Source of the DNA: an uncultured Eubacteriales bacterium
GTDB taxonomy: Bacteria > Bacillota > Clostridia > Peptostreptococcales > Anaerovoracaceae
Direction: 5' to 3'
NCBI GenBank assembly: GCA_900540145.1
Contig: UQEW01000002.1
Span: 1 to 54,042, forward strand
DNA: 54,042 nt
Shown here: piece by piece, positions 43,131 to 51,036 of the stretch
How the letters are laid out: each line of letters starts with the position of its first letter
How positions within the stretch are numbered: the first letter of the stretch is position 1
Made by a program: the position numbers and the translations under genes
The notes under the pieces: generated by a model
Told to the model about the DNA's origin: nothing
Seen by the model: only the letters and a program-made list of their open reading frames with translations
Database searches by the model: none

Positions 43131-43139
43131 ATTATACCA
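43131..43139 (-). promoter_or_regulatory. Extended -10 promoter element of the iscS-iscU-mnmA operon
   Basis: On the - strand, TGGTATAAT lies 35 bases before ATG 43096. No good -35 box is present 17 bases upstream, so an extended -10 promoter is the likely form. Confidence 0.5.
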
Positions 43140-43165
43140 AAAATCTGAGGCAATTAAACAGTTCT

Positions 43166-43609
43166 TTAGAAAAATTGTGCTAATTTATATCCATTTCCTT
43201 CCTTAACGCATATGACGCTGTAATCGCATATGAAAGAATCGCTGCCTGTCACCGTATCTACATCCCATTTTATATATACATCGGCGCAAATCATATCTTC
43301 ATCTTCATGAGTTATTTTTACGCTTGTAATCTCAAATTCGTTTATTCTGTCTATGTCTGTTTGAAAATATAAATCAATATTCTCCAGGTCCTGCTCCATT
43401 AGATTGCCTGTCTCTAATTTCTTTATCTTTTCTCTCGCTTCTTCCTTCTTCATGTCGCCATCATAATAGTTATTCAGCGTAACTGTTCGTTCATCTATCA
43501 AATCTCTCACTATTTTTTCATCACTGCCTGCCATGGCCAGCACTGTCGTCATCAAAACGATGACTGCTGCAATTGAAATGATAATAGCATATTTCTTTTT
43601 TCCTTTCAT
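43166..43609 (-). CDS. Hypothetical exported/membrane-anchored protein
   Basis: I do not recognise this 147-residue protein. It has a basic N-terminus and hydrophobic segment (7-27, ending AMAGS), so it is exported or anchored. The remainder is acidic, with a helical part (EEAREKIKKLE) and a beta-rich end (VDTVTGSDSFICDYSVICVKE). Two cysteines lie in the C-terminal part. GGGGG precedes the ATG. It lies between the DUF896 gene and iscS. Confidence 0.75.
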   Translation of the reverse strand: MKGKKKYAIIISIAAVIVLMTTVLAMAGSDEKIVRDLIDERTVTLNNYYDGDMKKEEAREKIKKLETGNLMEQDLENIDLYFQTDIDRINEFEITSVKITHEDEDMICADVYIKWDVDTVTGSDSFICDYSVICVKEGNGYKLAQFF

Positions 43610-43681
43610 TTTGTCCCCCTGGTTTTAAAATGTTCGAATTATAAAAATCACATTTCCCCCTTTGGACAATGATAAATCAAA

Positions 43682-43713
43682 AGGACCGAAAAACTTGTCG
43701 GAATTTCGGTCCT
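43682..43713 (-). terminator. Terminator after DUF896 gene
   Basis: AGGACCGAAA / TTTCGGTCCT, 10-bp stem with 12-base loop, followed on the - strand by TTTTGATTT. Confidence 0.8.
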
Positions 43714-43738
43714 AAAAAAATATTTATGCTATCTTATA

Positions 43739-43942
43739 TTAATTACTTTTGGACTGTTCTTTGGATGAATCGTCGTCCACAATCTCTATCATGTCAAGCT
43801 GAGATTTGAGATTGACTCTTATAGAAGCTATGTACTCTTTATAAAGCTCTTTCTGCTCCAAACTCTCCTCTTCTGTCAAACCTCGAGCTTTTTTCTTGTG
43901 GGCCAGTTGATTTATCCTTGCTATTTTTTCTTTTGATATCAT
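43739..43942 (-). CDS. DUF896 family protein (YnzC-like)
   Basis: This 67-residue helical protein has the DUF896 pattern: ISKEKIARINQLAHKKKARGL, then LTEEESLEQKELYKEYI and a DNA- or protein-binding-like helix SIRVNLKSQLD, cited in parts. In B. subtilis YnzC lies in the SOS operon yneA-yneB-ynzC; here it lies beside spo0A, about 9 kb from the yneA-like gene. No LexA box is seen upstream. Biochemical role unknown. Confidence 0.9.
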   Translation of the reverse strand: MISKEKIARINQLAHKKKARGLTEEESLEQKELYKEYIASIRVNLKSQLDMIEIVDDDSSKEQSKSN

Positions 43943-44006
43943 TAGTGCTGCTCCTATTGCTATATTAATAAATTTTACATTTTATTTTATACTTTATATT
44001 TTACAC

Positions 44007-44822
44007 TTAACCAACTTTTCTTTCCAGTCTAAGTTTATCGGCAATTATTGCAATAAATTCAGAATTAGTAGGCTTCCCTTTGTCGGTTTTTACAGTATAG
44101 CCAAACAATGAGTCCAGTGTTTCCAGTTTGCCTCTGTTCCATGCCAGCTCTATAGCATGCCTGATGGCCCTTTCAACACGGCTTGCAGTAGTATTGTTCA
44201 TTGCCGCTATCGTCGGATACAGTTCCTTTGTCACTGCTCCTAAAAGATCCATATTATTAACAACTAAAGCGATAGCGTCTCTCAGATATTTGTACCCTTT
44301 TATATGAGCCGGAACTCCTACTTCATGAATGAGATTGGTTATATCTATCTCCAGGTCATTGTTGACCACTGAATCCTTTAACACCAATGATTTCCTGAGT
44401 TTTGAATTCTTGTCCTGTTTTTCATTCATAAATTTAGCAGAACTTTCGCTTATCTGATTTATTCTTTTCATTAGCAAGCCTAAATTTACCGGCTTAACTA
44501 AATAATATTGGGCTCCCATTCCCATAGCTTTCTGTATTATGGAATCTTGTCCGACAGCAGAAGTCATGATAACTCTGGGATATTTCTGCAATTGTATGGT
44601 ATTCAGCGCCTCCAGCACGCCAAAACCATCCAGGTGGGGCATTATGAGATCAAGCACCAATACGTCGGGGATTTCTGCGCCGGATCCTAGATATTCTGTT
44701 GCCTTAACTCCATCGTTGGCCACAAACAGCAATTCCATGTTGTCTTGTTTCTTCAAGTATTCTGAAACAACATCACAAAAATCCTTATTGTCATCCACTA
44801 TGCCTACTTTAATCTTCTTCAT
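44007..44822 (-). CDS. spo0A: Sporulation transcription factor Spo0A
   Basis: Spo0A is the master response regulator for entry into sporulation. The 271-residue protein has a receiver domain (1-120) with acidic pocket D10/D11, phosphoacceptor D58 in VLVLDLIMPHLDG, T87 and K110. After a short linker, the effector domain (about 150-271) has HEVGVPAHIKGYKYLRDAI and the DNA-recognition helix region NTTASRVERAIRHAIELAW. It lies downstream of spoIVB as in Bacillus and Clostridium. I see no clear SigH site or 0A box in the 147-base upstream gap. Confidence 0.97.
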   Translation of the reverse strand: MKKIKVGIVDDNKDFCDVVSEYLKKQDNMELLFVANDGVKATEYLGSGAEIPDVLVLDLIMPHLDGFGVLEALNTIQLQKYPRVIMTSAVGQDSIIQKAMGMGAQYYLVKPVNLGLLMKRINQISESSAKFMNEKQDKNSKLRKSLVLKDSVVNNDLEIDITNLIHEVGVPAHIKGYKYLRDAIALVVNNMDLLGAVTKELYPTIAAMNNTTASRVERAIRHAIELAWNRGKLETLDSLFGYTVKTDKGKPTNSEFIAIIADKLRLERKVG

Positions 44823-44969
44823 TTTGTCCTCCCAATAAACTTGTACTAACTATATTAGATAAATCTGGAAAATTATCTACAAGGAAATTGTAATATATTG
44901 GAGATTCTTGTGGGAAACTTTTTTCGTACTTTTTGTTACTATTTTCGAGGCAAATCTAGATGTAGTATG

Positions 44970-46034
44970 TTATTCCGCTATTTTTTGACCTCTTTCTACC
45001 ATCCATTCCGCAAAAATCCCGTAGCCTTTTGTAGGATTATTTACAAATACGTGAGTGACAGCACCTACTATTTTATTATTTTGTATTATAGGACTTCCGC
45101 TCATTCCTTGAACAATACCGCCGCAATGAGATAAAAGCCTTTCGTCGGTGACTTCAATTTCAAGTCCTTTACTATCAGCCTCTTTTTGGCGATTCACATT
45201 GGTTATTTCTATATCAAATTTTTCAACAGTATTTCCGTCAATTGTTGTAAGAATATAAGCAGGGCCTTTCTCAACCTGGTCTTGGTACGCCATGGCCATA
45301 GGTTCTCCCAGTTGGATCCCATCTATGTTGGTACCCTTGGAATATATACCGAATTCACAATTTTCTTTTACTTCTCCGATAGGGGATTCTTCACCATAAA
45401 ATATCCCTCTAATTTCTCCCGGAACACCTGAAACGCCCTCTCTTATTGACTTAACTTCTGTAGGCAGAAGCTGGCCTTGGTCTGCTGTAAGCAAAGTATC
45501 TGTTTTACTTTCATAAATTCCATGTCCCAGAGCTGCGAAAACATTAGTCTCAGGGTCGTAGAAAGATAGCGTCCCGATGCCTGCTATTTTTTCCTTTACC
45601 CATATGCCCATTTTATATTCGCCGCTTTTATATTCCTTGACCGGTGTTACATCAAACTCCAATATCTGTTCTTTTCTAGACACTTTTATCGATACGGTGC
45701 CTTGGGCATCTTCAATCAAAGATATGACCTCATCTGCATAGTATACTTCCTGCCCGTTTATAGAAACTATCATGTCTCCGATTTGTATTCCGGCGTCATA
45801 TCCTGGGCTTACCACTGAATCTTCAGTTTCAATCTCTTCCAGACCGACTACAAGCACACCCTTTACATCCATCTTTATGCCTACAGACTGTCCGCCGGGA
45901 ATGAGCACTTTTTCACTGACTACCTGAACGGTCTGAGTTGATTCTGTCAATGAATCCATTATGAAGCCGCCGACTCCGATTACACATATTGTACAGCAAA
46001 AAACCAAAATTACTTTTTTAATATTTTTCTTCAT
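44970..46034 (-). CDS. spoIVB: SpoIVB peptidase (S55)
   Basis: SpoIVB is the forespore-secreted serine protease that signals to the mother cell, in Bacillus by cutting SpoIVFA so that SigK is activated. The 354-residue protein has a membrane/signal segment (8-26), a PDZ domain (about 55-130, SPGYDAGIQIGDMIVSING) and the S55 domain with ALGHGIYE (H171), TDERLL (D297) and QGMSGSPI (S312/S314). Start ATG 46034 has AGGTGG 5 bases upstream. It is 9 bases after the BofC-like gene and shares its forespore-type promoter. Confidence 0.95.
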   Translation of the reverse strand: MKKNIKKVILVFCCTICVIGVGGFIMDSLTESTQTVQVVSEKVLIPGGQSVGIKMDVKGVLVVGLEEIETEDSVVSPGYDAGIQIGDMIVSINGQEVYYADEVISLIEDAQGTVSIKVSRKEQILEFDVTPVKEYKSGEYKMGIWVKEKIAGIGTLSFYDPETNVFAALGHGIYESKTDTLLTADQGQLLPTEVKSIREGVSGVPGEIRGIFYGEESPIGEVKENCEFGIYSKGTNIDGIQLGEPMAMAYQDQVEKGPAYILTTIDGNTVEKFDIEITNVNRQKEADSKGLEIEVTDERLLSHCGGIVQGMSGSPIIQNNKIVGAVTHVFVNNPTKGYGIFAEWMVERGQKIAE

Positions 46035-46043
46035 TAAATCCAC

Positions 46044-46538
46044 CTAGCTCTCAAAGTCTTGGAGGATTGATGACAATTGTTCCTGGCTCTCCGCCTTTAT
46101 GCCTTCATCAAAATTTTTCTGATCTTCCGGGGTCAAAAGTTCATAAATTATGTCTGTAGTTTCAAGTTCAATTTCTTCTCCGTTCTCATCGGAAAAGAAT
46201 ACGGATATCTTGTCACCGTTCCTCTTCACTACATAATATGTGTCTTGCTTTTCCCCTACTACAGATTTATCATGAGTGTCTTCATTTTCTCTCCGCTCAT
46301 CCGGTTCATCCTCTTCATTGCTTCCCGAGACATTATTATCGCTTACATCTGTTTCTCTGTCTTTATTATCCGCATCTATGGAATTTTCATCTTCAGCATC
46401 GGTTTGTGCATTGGCCTGATCAACCGCGTCCGGTTCTGCTGTTTTAGGCCACATTAGTGCCACAACAAGAATGCAAAGAGTTATTATAAGCGCTGCATAT
46501 ATAAATATTCTATAATTTTTCTTCTGCCTAGTAAACAT
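46044..46538 (-). CDS. BofC C-terminal-domain-like membrane protein
   Basis: This 164-residue protein has one membrane helix (9-29), a long Asp/Glu/Asn-rich linker (32-98) and a C-terminal domain (about 100-164). The domain, with YYVVKRNGDKISVFF, then ELLTPEDQKNFDEGIKAE and LSSILQDFES, resembles the BofC C-terminal domain. In B. subtilis BofC is a forespore protein that restrains SpoIVB. Being directly upstream of spoIVB, under a SigF/SigG-like promoter, supports a related role. The N-terminal BofC domain is missing. Start ATG 46538 has GAGGTG 6 bases before it. Confidence 0.68.
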   Translation of the reverse strand: MFTRQKKNYRIFIYAALIITLCILVVALMWPKTAEPDAVDQANAQTDAEDENSIDADNKDRETDVSDNNVSGSNEEDEPDERRENEDTHDKSVVGEKQDTYYVVKRNGDKISVFFSDENGEEIELETTDIIYELLTPEDQKNFDEGIKAESQEQLSSILQDFES

Positions 46539-46555
46539 ATAAATCACCTCACAGC

Positions 46556-46585
46556 TAGTGTTTGCTGTATTGGAAAAAATTATAC
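46556..46585 (-). promoter_or_regulatory. SigF/SigG-like forespore promoter of the bofC-like/spoIVB pair
   Basis: On the - strand: GTATA (46585-46581), 15-bp spacer, GCAAACACTA (46565-46556). This fits the SigF pattern GYATA-N15-GGNNANANTR with one mismatch, and SigG is similar. spoIVB is forespore-expressed in B. subtilis. Confidence 0.58.
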
Positions 46586-46587
46586 AT

Positions 46588-47265
46588 TCACCGGACAGTT
46601 ATATAATCTTTTAATTTTTCAAAGGTTTTTTCTCCGATACCGCTGACATTTTTTATATCATCTATTGAAGAAAATCTCCCATTGTCTTGTCTGTATTGTA
46701 TTATTTTATCTGCTGTTACCGGACCGACACCCGGAATTTGCTGCAGTTGTTCTATATCCGCCGAATTTATGTTAATTTTGCCTGATGAATCTATTGCGCC
46801 TGTACTGCTGTTCTTACTCTCATCATCTTGACCTTTTGCATAAATAATTATTTTCTGACCGTCTAAAACCGTTTCTGCCCTGTTGATACCTTCTATGTCT
46901 GCATTTTCTGTCAAGCCGCCGGCTTTTTCTATGAGCTGAAACAGCCTCGTTCCCTCCTCCACTTCATATACTCCCGGCTTATCTATGCATCCGCTGATAT
47001 CTACATATATTATACCATTATTTCCGTCATTGCCAGAATTATCTTGATTCTTTTCATCACCATCGTTATACTCTTCATATGGTACTTCTGCTGAACTTTG
47101 ATTTTCCTCTTCTATGATTGCAGTGTCTTTAGAACCCCAAACCCAGAAAAATAACACAGCAGCCGCCACCGTAACCGGCAGGGCTGCTTTTCTTAGCTGT
47201 TCTTTGTGAAGATATACAAACTCCTTTAAGTCTCCTAAAGAGTTTATTTCTTTTAATTTATTCAA
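46588..47265 (-). CDS. comEA: ComEA-like competence/DNA-binding protein
   Basis: This 225-residue protein has a membrane anchor (about 27-44), an acidic linker, an SLBB domain (about 85-145, YVDISGCIDKPGVYEVEEG) and a C-terminal helix-hairpin-helix domain (164-225, INSADIEQLQQIPGVGPVTA then VSGIGEKTFEKLKDYI). ComEA binds incoming DNA at the cell surface during transformation. comEC is not adjacent; the gene stands between the DUF2344 gene and the bofC-like gene. The start is TTG 47265, with a GGGGG site upstream. Confidence 0.92.
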   Translation of the reverse strand: MNKLKEINSLGDLKEFVYLHKEQLRKAALPVTVAAAVLFFWVWGSKDTAIIEEENQSSAEVPYEEYNDGDEKNQDNSGNDGNNGIIYVDISGCIDKPGVYEVEEGTRLFQLIEKAGGLTENADIEGINRAETVLDGQKIIIYAKGQDDESKNSSTGAIDSSGKININSADIEQLQQIPGVGPVTADKIIQYRQDNGRFSSIDDIKNVSGIGEKTFEKLKDYITVR

Positions 47266-47318
47266 TTTTTCAGCCCCCTTTTTACATTATTTTACATTAA
47301 GAGGGCCTGCAAGTCAAC

Positions 47319-47999
47319 TTAAAACTGTAAAATTTTTACAAAATTTATTTTTTCCCTTTCTACATTTATCTTGTATCTAGGCAAATCGATATCAGCAAAT
47401 TCGATGAAAGATGTTATCACCAACTCAGGGCTGCAATTAGAAACGCTTCCGCAATCCAGCGTCATCAAAAGCAAAGTATCGTCCCCATAAGCTCTTGCTT
47501 CAAAAGATCTTATTTTATCTTTAATGTCTATAACAACCAACTTTTTATCTTTTTTCTGACGCTTCATAACCAATATCTTATCTTGCTGCATATACCCCTT
47601 TGATAAATCATCCAGCTGAGCCTGCTCTATCGACAAGGGAAGAGTAATTTTGTACTGAGCGCTTTCTGCAACAGAAGCAAGAGATTTCACATCAGAATCA
47701 AAGCTCTTTACCCAGTCTATATTTATACCCTCAGGCATCTCTTCAGCCATAGCTTCCAAGATTTTTTCAGGTTCATGAAACCTTTCCGTTTCAAATTCTA
47801 AAAGCTCATATATGCTGGAATACCCCAGAGAAAGAGGCTGAGCAAAGCTTAATTTTGGATGAGGATTGAATCCCTGAGAATACTTTAAAGAAATTCCGCA
47901 TTTTCTAAAAGCTCTTTTGAAAAATCTAAGCATGTCCAAATGAGAGGTGAATTTAGCATACCCACCTTTGGAAAATTTAAGTACATACCTGTTAGCCAT
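47319..47999 (-). CDS. TIGR03936 family radical SAM-associated protein (DUF2344)
   Basis: This 226-residue protein has the family N-terminus RYVLKFSKGGYAKFTSHLD and SQGFNPHPKLSFAQPLSLGYSS near 40-62, cited as two blocks. DUF2344 proteins are encoded next to, or fused to, the TIGR03960 radical SAM protein, as here, with an 8-base overlap. In many Firmicutes the pair precedes rng (RNase G) and rplU; here rng is missing. The biochemical function is not known. Confidence 0.88.
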   Translation of the reverse strand: MANRYVLKFSKGGYAKFTSHLDMLRFFKRAFRKCGISLKYSQGFNPHPKLSFAQPLSLGYSSIYELLEFETERFHEPEKILEAMAEEMPEGINIDWVKSFDSDVKSLASVAESAQYKITLPLSIEQAQLDDLSKGYMQQDKILVMKRQKKDKKLVVIDIKDKIRSFEARAYGDDTLLLMTLDCGSVSNCSPELVITSFIEFADIDLPRYKINVEREKINFVKILQF

Positions 48000-50355
48000 A
48001 AATTCCCTCCTGCTTACATTCTACCCTTTTGTTTATTCCACAGCCGCAACATCCATAACGGCAGTCTTGGGTTACAGTCTCTTTATATGCCTTTTCTCTC
48101 TCCTTTGACAAAAACTTTTTGCTTACTCCGCAATCTATATGATCCCATGGCAGCACTTCGTCTTCAGATATTTCTCTAAATGCATAATGATCCGGGCTGA
48201 TTCCGCTTTTTTCAAAAGCTTGCTCCCATAATTCCCTTCGAAAATGTTCTGACCATCCATCTAATTTGCATCCCAGCTTATGGGCTTCTAAAAGGGCTTT
48301 TGCGCACCTTCTGTCGCCCTTTGCAAAGATCGCTTCACAAAGGCTGGTAAAGCTGTCATGGTAATTAAAGGTTATTCCCTTTATCTTCAATTTCTGTTCC
48401 AGATAACGGTGTTTTGCCTCAAACTCTTCCGGTGTGTTCTGCCGCTCCCATTGAAAAGGTGTATGCGCTTTAGGTACAAAATTGGAGACGCTTACCGTAA
48501 GGCGAAATCTTCCTCCTTTTGGACCATTATATTTTTTATTTATTTCAATGATATTTTTGGCGATATCTGCTATTCCGTCTAAATCCTCATAGGTTTCAGT
48601 AGGAAGCCCTATCATGAAATACAGCTTTATGTGTCTCCATCCCAGCTGTATAGCTTGCTCAACAGAAGTGTATATATCTTCTTCCGTAACGCCTTTATTT
48701 ATCACATCTCTAAGTCTTTGTGTGCCGGCTTCAGGCGCATAAGTGAGTCCTGATTTTTTATATTCTTGTATTTTATTTAAAACTTCAAAAGCAAATTTAT
48801 CTATTCTGAGAGAAGGCAATGATAAAGAAACATTTTTTTCTTTGCAATAATCCATCAGATCAAGGGTAAGCTTCTGAAACTGGGAATAATCGCTGGTTGA
48901 TAATGACAGCAGCGAAAGTTCATCGTTGCCGGTAGCTTCTATTTGAGATTTCGACAATTCTAATATTTTCTCCCTGCTTCTTTCTCTGACCGGTCTATAT
49001 ATCATTCCTGCCTGACAGAATCGGCAGCCCCTTGTGCATCCCCTGAAGGTTTCGACAACTGCTCTGTCGTGGACAGCTTCAACAGTTGGTATTACAGGGT
49101 TTATAGGAAAATCCACATCTTCTATGTCCGGAACAATGTTTTTAATTACCTTGTCCGGGGCTGCTGCGTTTTGTTTACATAATTTTTTTATAGTACCATC
49201 TTCGTTGTATTGCGGCTCGTAAAAGCTTGGGACATATATCCCCTCCAATTGACATGCTTTTTCCAGAAAATCTTTTTTTGTACGGCCTTTTTCCTTGCAT
49301 TCTCCCAAGAGTTCCAACACCTGAGGCAGCAAAATCTCTCCATCGCCGATAAGGAAAATGTCTACGAAATCAGCTAGAGGCTCCGGATTAAAGGCACAAG
49401 GTCCGCCAGCGGCTATAATAGGCCATTCATCCCCTCTTTCATCAGCGATAAGAGGGATTTCCGCCAATTCCAGCATATTTAAGATAGTAGAAAAAGACAT
49501 CTCATATTGCAAGGTGAATCCAACTATGTCCATCTCTTTCACCGGAGTTTTGGTTTCTAACGTAAATAACGGAAGCTTTTCTTCTCTCATAAGCTTTTCC
49601 ATGTCGGAAGCCGGGGCGAAAACTCTTTCACAATACAGTTCTTTTTTCTTGTTAACCGTATTGTAAAGTATCTGCATTCCTAAGTATGACATGCCTATTT
49701 CATATAAGTCCGGAAATGCAAAAGCCATTCTAACCTTTACATCTTCAGGCGATTTTTTTATAGAATTTACCTCCCCGCCTATATAACGGCCGGGTTTTTC
49801 CACTTGCCTCAACACTTCTTCCAGCTGACTGTCCAGATGAAATAGAAAGTCTATTTTTTTTCCTATGACTTTTTCTATTTTGTCCATGAATTCCCTCGTT
49901 CTTTTTTTTCCGTCTAAAATGTGATGCCTTATTTCTTCATCTTCCGGCGCTTTTTTAAGTATATATGTTATCCTTTCATCAAGACCTACATACTTGTCTT
50001 CTTTCACAAGGCGGTCCGCCAAACATACAAGATCGCACTCATTTGCATTTTCTATCTGATTAAAGCTATGATACGTCATGTGAACTTTTACGATGTCGGC
50101 TTCGTCATGATATCCAAGTTCTTCTAAAATTTTACTTCCGACAGCTGCGTGATTTTCGTGTATTCTGGCCACATCGTGCGCAAGAGCACTGCCTCTTACA
50201 AGCGCAATATCCAGTTTATAACCGTGATTATTGAGCTCTGAAGCCAACTTGGCAGCCACATCGGCGACTGCTTTACAATGGGCTATGACATGGCTGGGCG
50301 TGTCCCATTTTTTATATAAATTATTTATTTCTTCTTTAGTAATTCTCTTTTTCAA
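47992..50355 (-). CDS. HD-domain / B12-binding-like radical SAM fusion protein (TIGR03960 type)
   Basis: This 787-residue protein joins two parts. Residues 1-170 form an HD phosphohydrolase domain with metal-ligand candidates H26, H60-D61 (LAHDVAR), H92 and D114 (LADRLVKED). From about 182 it is a TIGR03960 protein: VEKPGRYIGGEVNSI, a B12-binding-like fold, then the radical SAM cluster motif CTRGCRFC (C440, C444, C447), and a cysteine-rich C-terminus (CRYGCCGCGINKR). TIGR03960 proteins normally begin near residue 182. The frame is continuous, so this is a true fusion. The start is TTG 50355, preceded by AGGTG. It overlaps the DUF2344 gene. Confidence 0.88.
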   Translation of the reverse strand: MKKRITKEEINNLYKKWDTPSHVIAHCKAVADVAAKLASELNNHGYKLDIALVRGSALAHDVARIHENHAAVGSKILEELGYHDEADIVKVHMTYHSFNQIENANECDLVCLADRLVKEDKYVGLDERITYILKKAPEDEEIRHHILDGKKRTREFMDKIEKVIGKKIDFLFHLDSQLEEVLRQVEKPGRYIGGEVNSIKKSPEDVKVRMAFAFPDLYEIGMSYLGMQILYNTVNKKKELYCERVFAPASDMEKLMREEKLPLFTLETKTPVKEMDIVGFTLQYEMSFSTILNMLELAEIPLIADERGDEWPIIAAGGPCAFNPEPLADFVDIFLIGDGEILLPQVLELLGECKEKGRTKKDFLEKACQLEGIYVPSFYEPQYNEDGTIKKLCKQNAAAPDKVIKNIVPDIEDVDFPINPVIPTVEAVHDRAVVETFRGCTRGCRFCQAGMIYRPVRERSREKILELSKSQIEATGNDELSLLSLSTSDYSQFQKLTLDLMDYCKEKNVSLSLPSLRIDKFAFEVLNKIQEYKKSGLTYAPEAGTQRLRDVINKGVTEEDIYTSVEQAIQLGWRHIKLYFMIGLPTETYEDLDGIADIAKNIIEINKKYNGPKGGRFRLTVSVSNFVPKAHTPFQWERQNTPEEFEAKHRYLEQKLKIKGITFNYHDSFTSLCEAIFAKGDRRCAKALLEAHKLGCKLDGWSEHFRRELWEQAFEKSGISPDHYAFREISEDEVLPWDHIDCGVSKKFLSKEREKAYKETVTQDCRYGCCGCGINKRVECKQEGIYG

Positions 50356-50402
50356 AATATCACCTTATAATTCATTATGTATTACAAAAACACTTTGGTT
50401 AA

Positions 50403-50915
50403 TTATACCATAGAGTCAGAAAGTTTATAATAAAATTCTTCTCCATTGTCTTTAACAAATGTTCCGATTATATTGCCTTTTTTTACTCTTTCTCCGGTAA
50501 TAACGCTTATATTGTCTAAATGACCATATGTAGACAACTTATCTTCATGCTGAATTTTAATACAAAGGCCAAACTCTTTATCTATTCCGGAGTATGTTAC
50601 AACTCCGCCGGCTACTGCATGTACTGCTTGCACTCCTTCTGTATCCTTTTCATCAATAGGAGCACCAAACTCATTTATCTCGTTGGCTTGCAGAACTGCG
50701 CCGGCAAGGACTGCCGGTGCGCTCGTTATTTTATCTAAAAGTTCTGCACCGTTTTCTTTTATTTCTTCTAAAGAATAGTTTTTACTTATATACCGGTTAA
50801 GAGTACTCTTTATCTCAGAAAAGCCTTCGTCGTCTATCATTGCAACGCCTCTTAAGCCTACAAATATTGCAAGACAGACCATTATCTGCACTAAAAATTT
50901 ATCTCGATAATTCAT
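50403..50915 (-). CDS. Degenerate LytM/M23 membrane protein, SpoIVFA-like
   Basis: This 170-residue protein has an N-terminal membrane segment (about 8-26) and a C-terminal LytM/M23-like domain (about 98-165; VVTYSGIDKEFGLCIKIQH and YGHLDNISVITGERVKKGNIIG). Active M23 enzymes have HxH where this has HLD, so it is probably not catalytic. SpoIVFA of Bacillus has the same design and lies upstream of rplU-rpmA-obg; here the gene is downstream of obgE. spoIVFB is absent. Other inactive LytM proteins such as SpoIIQ are an alternative. GAGG precedes the ATG. Confidence 0.65.
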   Translation of the reverse strand: MNYRDKFLVQIMVCLAIFVGLRGVAMIDDEGFSEIKSTLNRYISKNYSLEEIKENGAELLDKITSAPAVLAGAVLQANEINEFGAPIDEKDTEGVQAVHAVAGGVVTYSGIDKEFGLCIKIQHEDKLSTYGHLDNISVITGERVKKGNIIGTFVKDNGEEFYYKLSDSMV

Positions 50916-50950
50916 AATATCCTCCCGATAGTCTCCCGACTTTTATTATG

Positions 50951-50979
50951 ATTTTATGAATTATCTGCCGGATTAATGA
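50951..50979 (-). promoter_or_regulatory. Possible SigE-like promoter of the SpoIVFA-like gene
   Basis: On the - strand: TCATTAA (50979-50973), 14-bp spacer, CATAAAAT (50958-50951), 35 bases before the start. It resembles the element before spoIIIAA. Confidence 0.35.
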
Positions 50980-50998
50980 TTGTCAGTTTAAAATACTC

Positions 50999-51031
50999 TT
51001 AAACCGGCAAAATTGTTTTTCGCCGGTTTAA
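50999..51031 (-). terminator. Terminator after obgE
   Basis: TTAAACCGGC / GCCGGTTTAA, perfect 10-bp stem with a 13-base loop. The following T-run on the - strand is weak (GAGTATTTT). Confidence 0.6.
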
Positions 51032-51036
51032 ATTAA

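Noticed and set aside
44823..44969. SigH promoter or 0A box upstream of spo0A
   Set aside because: I looked for TGTCGAA-type boxes and SigH patterns and found only weak partial matches.
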